Of a stretch of DNA of 64,000 nucleotides, positions 63,456 to 64,000 are shown one piece after another. The notes beneath the pieces were generated by a model. It ran no database searches. It saw nothing but the letters and a program-made list of their open reading frames with translations, and was not told the DNA's origin. The stretch is from positions 55,117,025 to 55,181,024 of the forward strand of contig OX344763.1 in NCBI GenBank assembly GCA_947034895.1. Reading direction: 5' to 3'. The DNA comes from Rhytidiadelphus loreus (lineage: Eukaryota; Streptophyta; Bryopsida; Hypnales; Hylocomiaceae). The position numbers and the translations under genes were made by a program. Position 1 is the first letter of the stretch. Each line of letters opens with the position of its first letter.

Positions 63456-64000
63456 TTGTGCAAGTTGCACTTATTTCTAAACTCATGCATTCAAAACAAT
63501 ATGCACTTTCGGGTAGTCACTGTCTATGACTTTGTGTGTGAAACTAAAAATTGGGGCAACGTTCTTGCCTTGTACTTTAATGACTGTTCGAAGAAATATA
63601 ATGTCATGGAAATTCATGTAAAGAGAATGGTAAAACATGTTTGTGCAAGTTGCACTTATTTCTAAACTCATGCATTCAAAACAATATGCACTTTCGGGTA
63701 GTCACTGTCTATGACTTTGAATGTGAAACTAAAAATTGGGGCAACGTTCTTGCCTTGTACTTTAATGACTGTTCGAAGAAATATAATGTCATGGAAATTC
63801 ATGTAAAGAAAATGGTAAAACATGTTTGTGCAAGTTGCACTTATTTCTAAACTCATGCATTCAAAACAATATGCACTTTCGGGTAGTCACTGTCTATGAC
63901 TTTGTGTGTGAAACTAAAAATTGGGGCAACGTTCTTGCCTTGTACTTTAATGACTGTTCGAAGAAATATAATGTCATGGAAATTCATGTAAAGAAAATGG
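63086..64000. repeat. Dimer HOR, 370 bp, at the right edge
   Basis: GACTTTGTGTG units (63086, 63456, 63826) alternate with Q units (63271, 63641). All have GCACTTTCGGG and GTTCGAAG. The dimer lies at the end of the 11-unit HOR and runs out of the window. The 63456 unit has the private AAGAGAATGG. Confidence 0.88.
63826..64000. repeat. Partial unit cut by the right window edge
   Basis: The first 175 bases of a unit, ending in AAAGAAAATGG. It has TATGACTTTGTGTG, as in the units at 63086 and 63456. The array continues beyond the window. Confidence 0.97.

Larger units (their letters stand above)
1..64000. repeat. 185-bp satellite array spanning the whole window
   Basis: The same 185-bp unit repeats without interruption from the first base to the last, always in one orientation. 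Anchor motifs such as CTCATGCATTC, GCCTTGTACTTTAATG and ATGGTAAAACATG recur every 185 bases. Net phase shifts occur at only 11 places, each a single added base, all between 18490 and 28675. Units differ mostly by a few substitutions. No transposon, gene or single-copy segment interrupts the array. Unit size, AT richness and higher-order structure are typical of centromeric or pericentromeric satellites. A subtelomeric or interstitial heterochromatin block is also possible. The organism cannot be identified from the repeat itself. Confidence 0.99.

Noticed and set aside
1..64000. Hundreds of short open frames on both strands (69 codons forward, 62 codons reverse) in nearly every unit
   Set aside because: They arise because one non-coding unit is copied hundreds of times. 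The forward frame starts only at a TTG codon, 185 is not a multiple of 3 so frames do not continue, neighbouring units acquire stops freely (for example 4615, 31081, 53466, 60126), and both strands overlap over the same bases. I recognise no protein family.
1..64000. CRISPR array
   Set aside because: Regular spacing, but the whole 185-bp period is repeated. There are no unique spacers between short repeats and no cas genes.
1..64000. Array as tandem copies of a tRNA, 5S rRNA or snRNA gene
   Set aside because: No cloverleaf, box A/box B, 5S internal control region or other RNA gene signature is visible in the unit on either strand.
1..64000. Assignment to a named species or known centromere repeat
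   Set aside because: The unit does not match any satellite I can recall with confidence, and a database search cannot be run here.

Overview
The whole 64 kb is one satellite DNA array. I see no protein-coding gene, RNA gene, transposon, CRISPR array or unique sequence. The basic unit is 185 bp and always runs head-to-tail in the same orientation. Counting each unit from its TTGTGCAAG motif, there is a 174-bp partial unit at 1-174, then 344 complete units (333 of 185 bp and 11 of 186 bp), then a 175-bp partial unit at 63826-64000. A hand count of the unit at 360-544 gives 63 G+C in 185 bases (34% GC). A pure, AT-rich, near-nucleosome-length array with nested higher-order repeats (HORs) points to eukaryotic constitutive heterochromatin, most plausibly a plant or animal centromere. 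The taxon cannot be fixed from the window. From memory the unit does not resemble human alpha satellite, Arabidopsis CEN180, rice CentO or maize CentC. The centromere call is inference.

Short diagnostic motifs identify the unit variants. L1: TTTGAATGATT, AATTAGGGC, GTTCCTGCC. L2: as L1, but GTTCCTGTC and TATGATGTC. A: ACTAGAAATTGG. B: GTTCGAAG. C: AATTGGGACAACG. D: GATTTTATGTG. E: ATGGCTGTTCCAAG. F: plain unit with GTTCAAAG. G: ACTAGAAATTGG with ATGGCTGTTCAAAG. H: AAATCGGGG with TATATTGTC. P: the 186-bp form with TTGAATTTTA. X: GGGTGTGACAC. V: CACTATCTATG. S: GTTCTTTCCTTG. N: TTCAAATCAAT. R: TTCGGGAAGTC. K: ACTAAAGATTGG. Y: CGAATAAATA. Q: GACTTTGAATGTG.

Layout. 1-10904: a family of 8-unit HORs (1480 bp) in which a divergent L1 unit marks each period, with contracted (4- and 7-unit) and expanded (9- and 14-unit) relatives. 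10905-17749: a zone without L units, containing a 5-unit repeat and two copies of an 11-unit HOR (2035 bp). 17750-30525: a zone rich in L2 units and 186-bp P units, with a trimer (556 bp), a dimer (371 bp) and an 8-unit HOR (1481 bp). 30526-51615: an L-free zone holding a 25-unit block repeated at a distance of exactly 5180 bp (28 units) and then a run of 10-unit HORs (1850 bp). 51616-59385: a zone of GTGCGTGA and TGTCCAAGTT variants with a 14/15-unit repeat (2590/2775 bp). 59386-64000: a second, unrelated 11-unit HOR (2035 bp, two copies) that passes into a 370-bp dimer.

No genes act together here. The biology is array evolution: repeated local amplification at many period lengths, exchange between variants inside single units, an almost frozen unit length, and variant sites dominated by CpG/TpG/CpA changes that suggest methylated cytosines.
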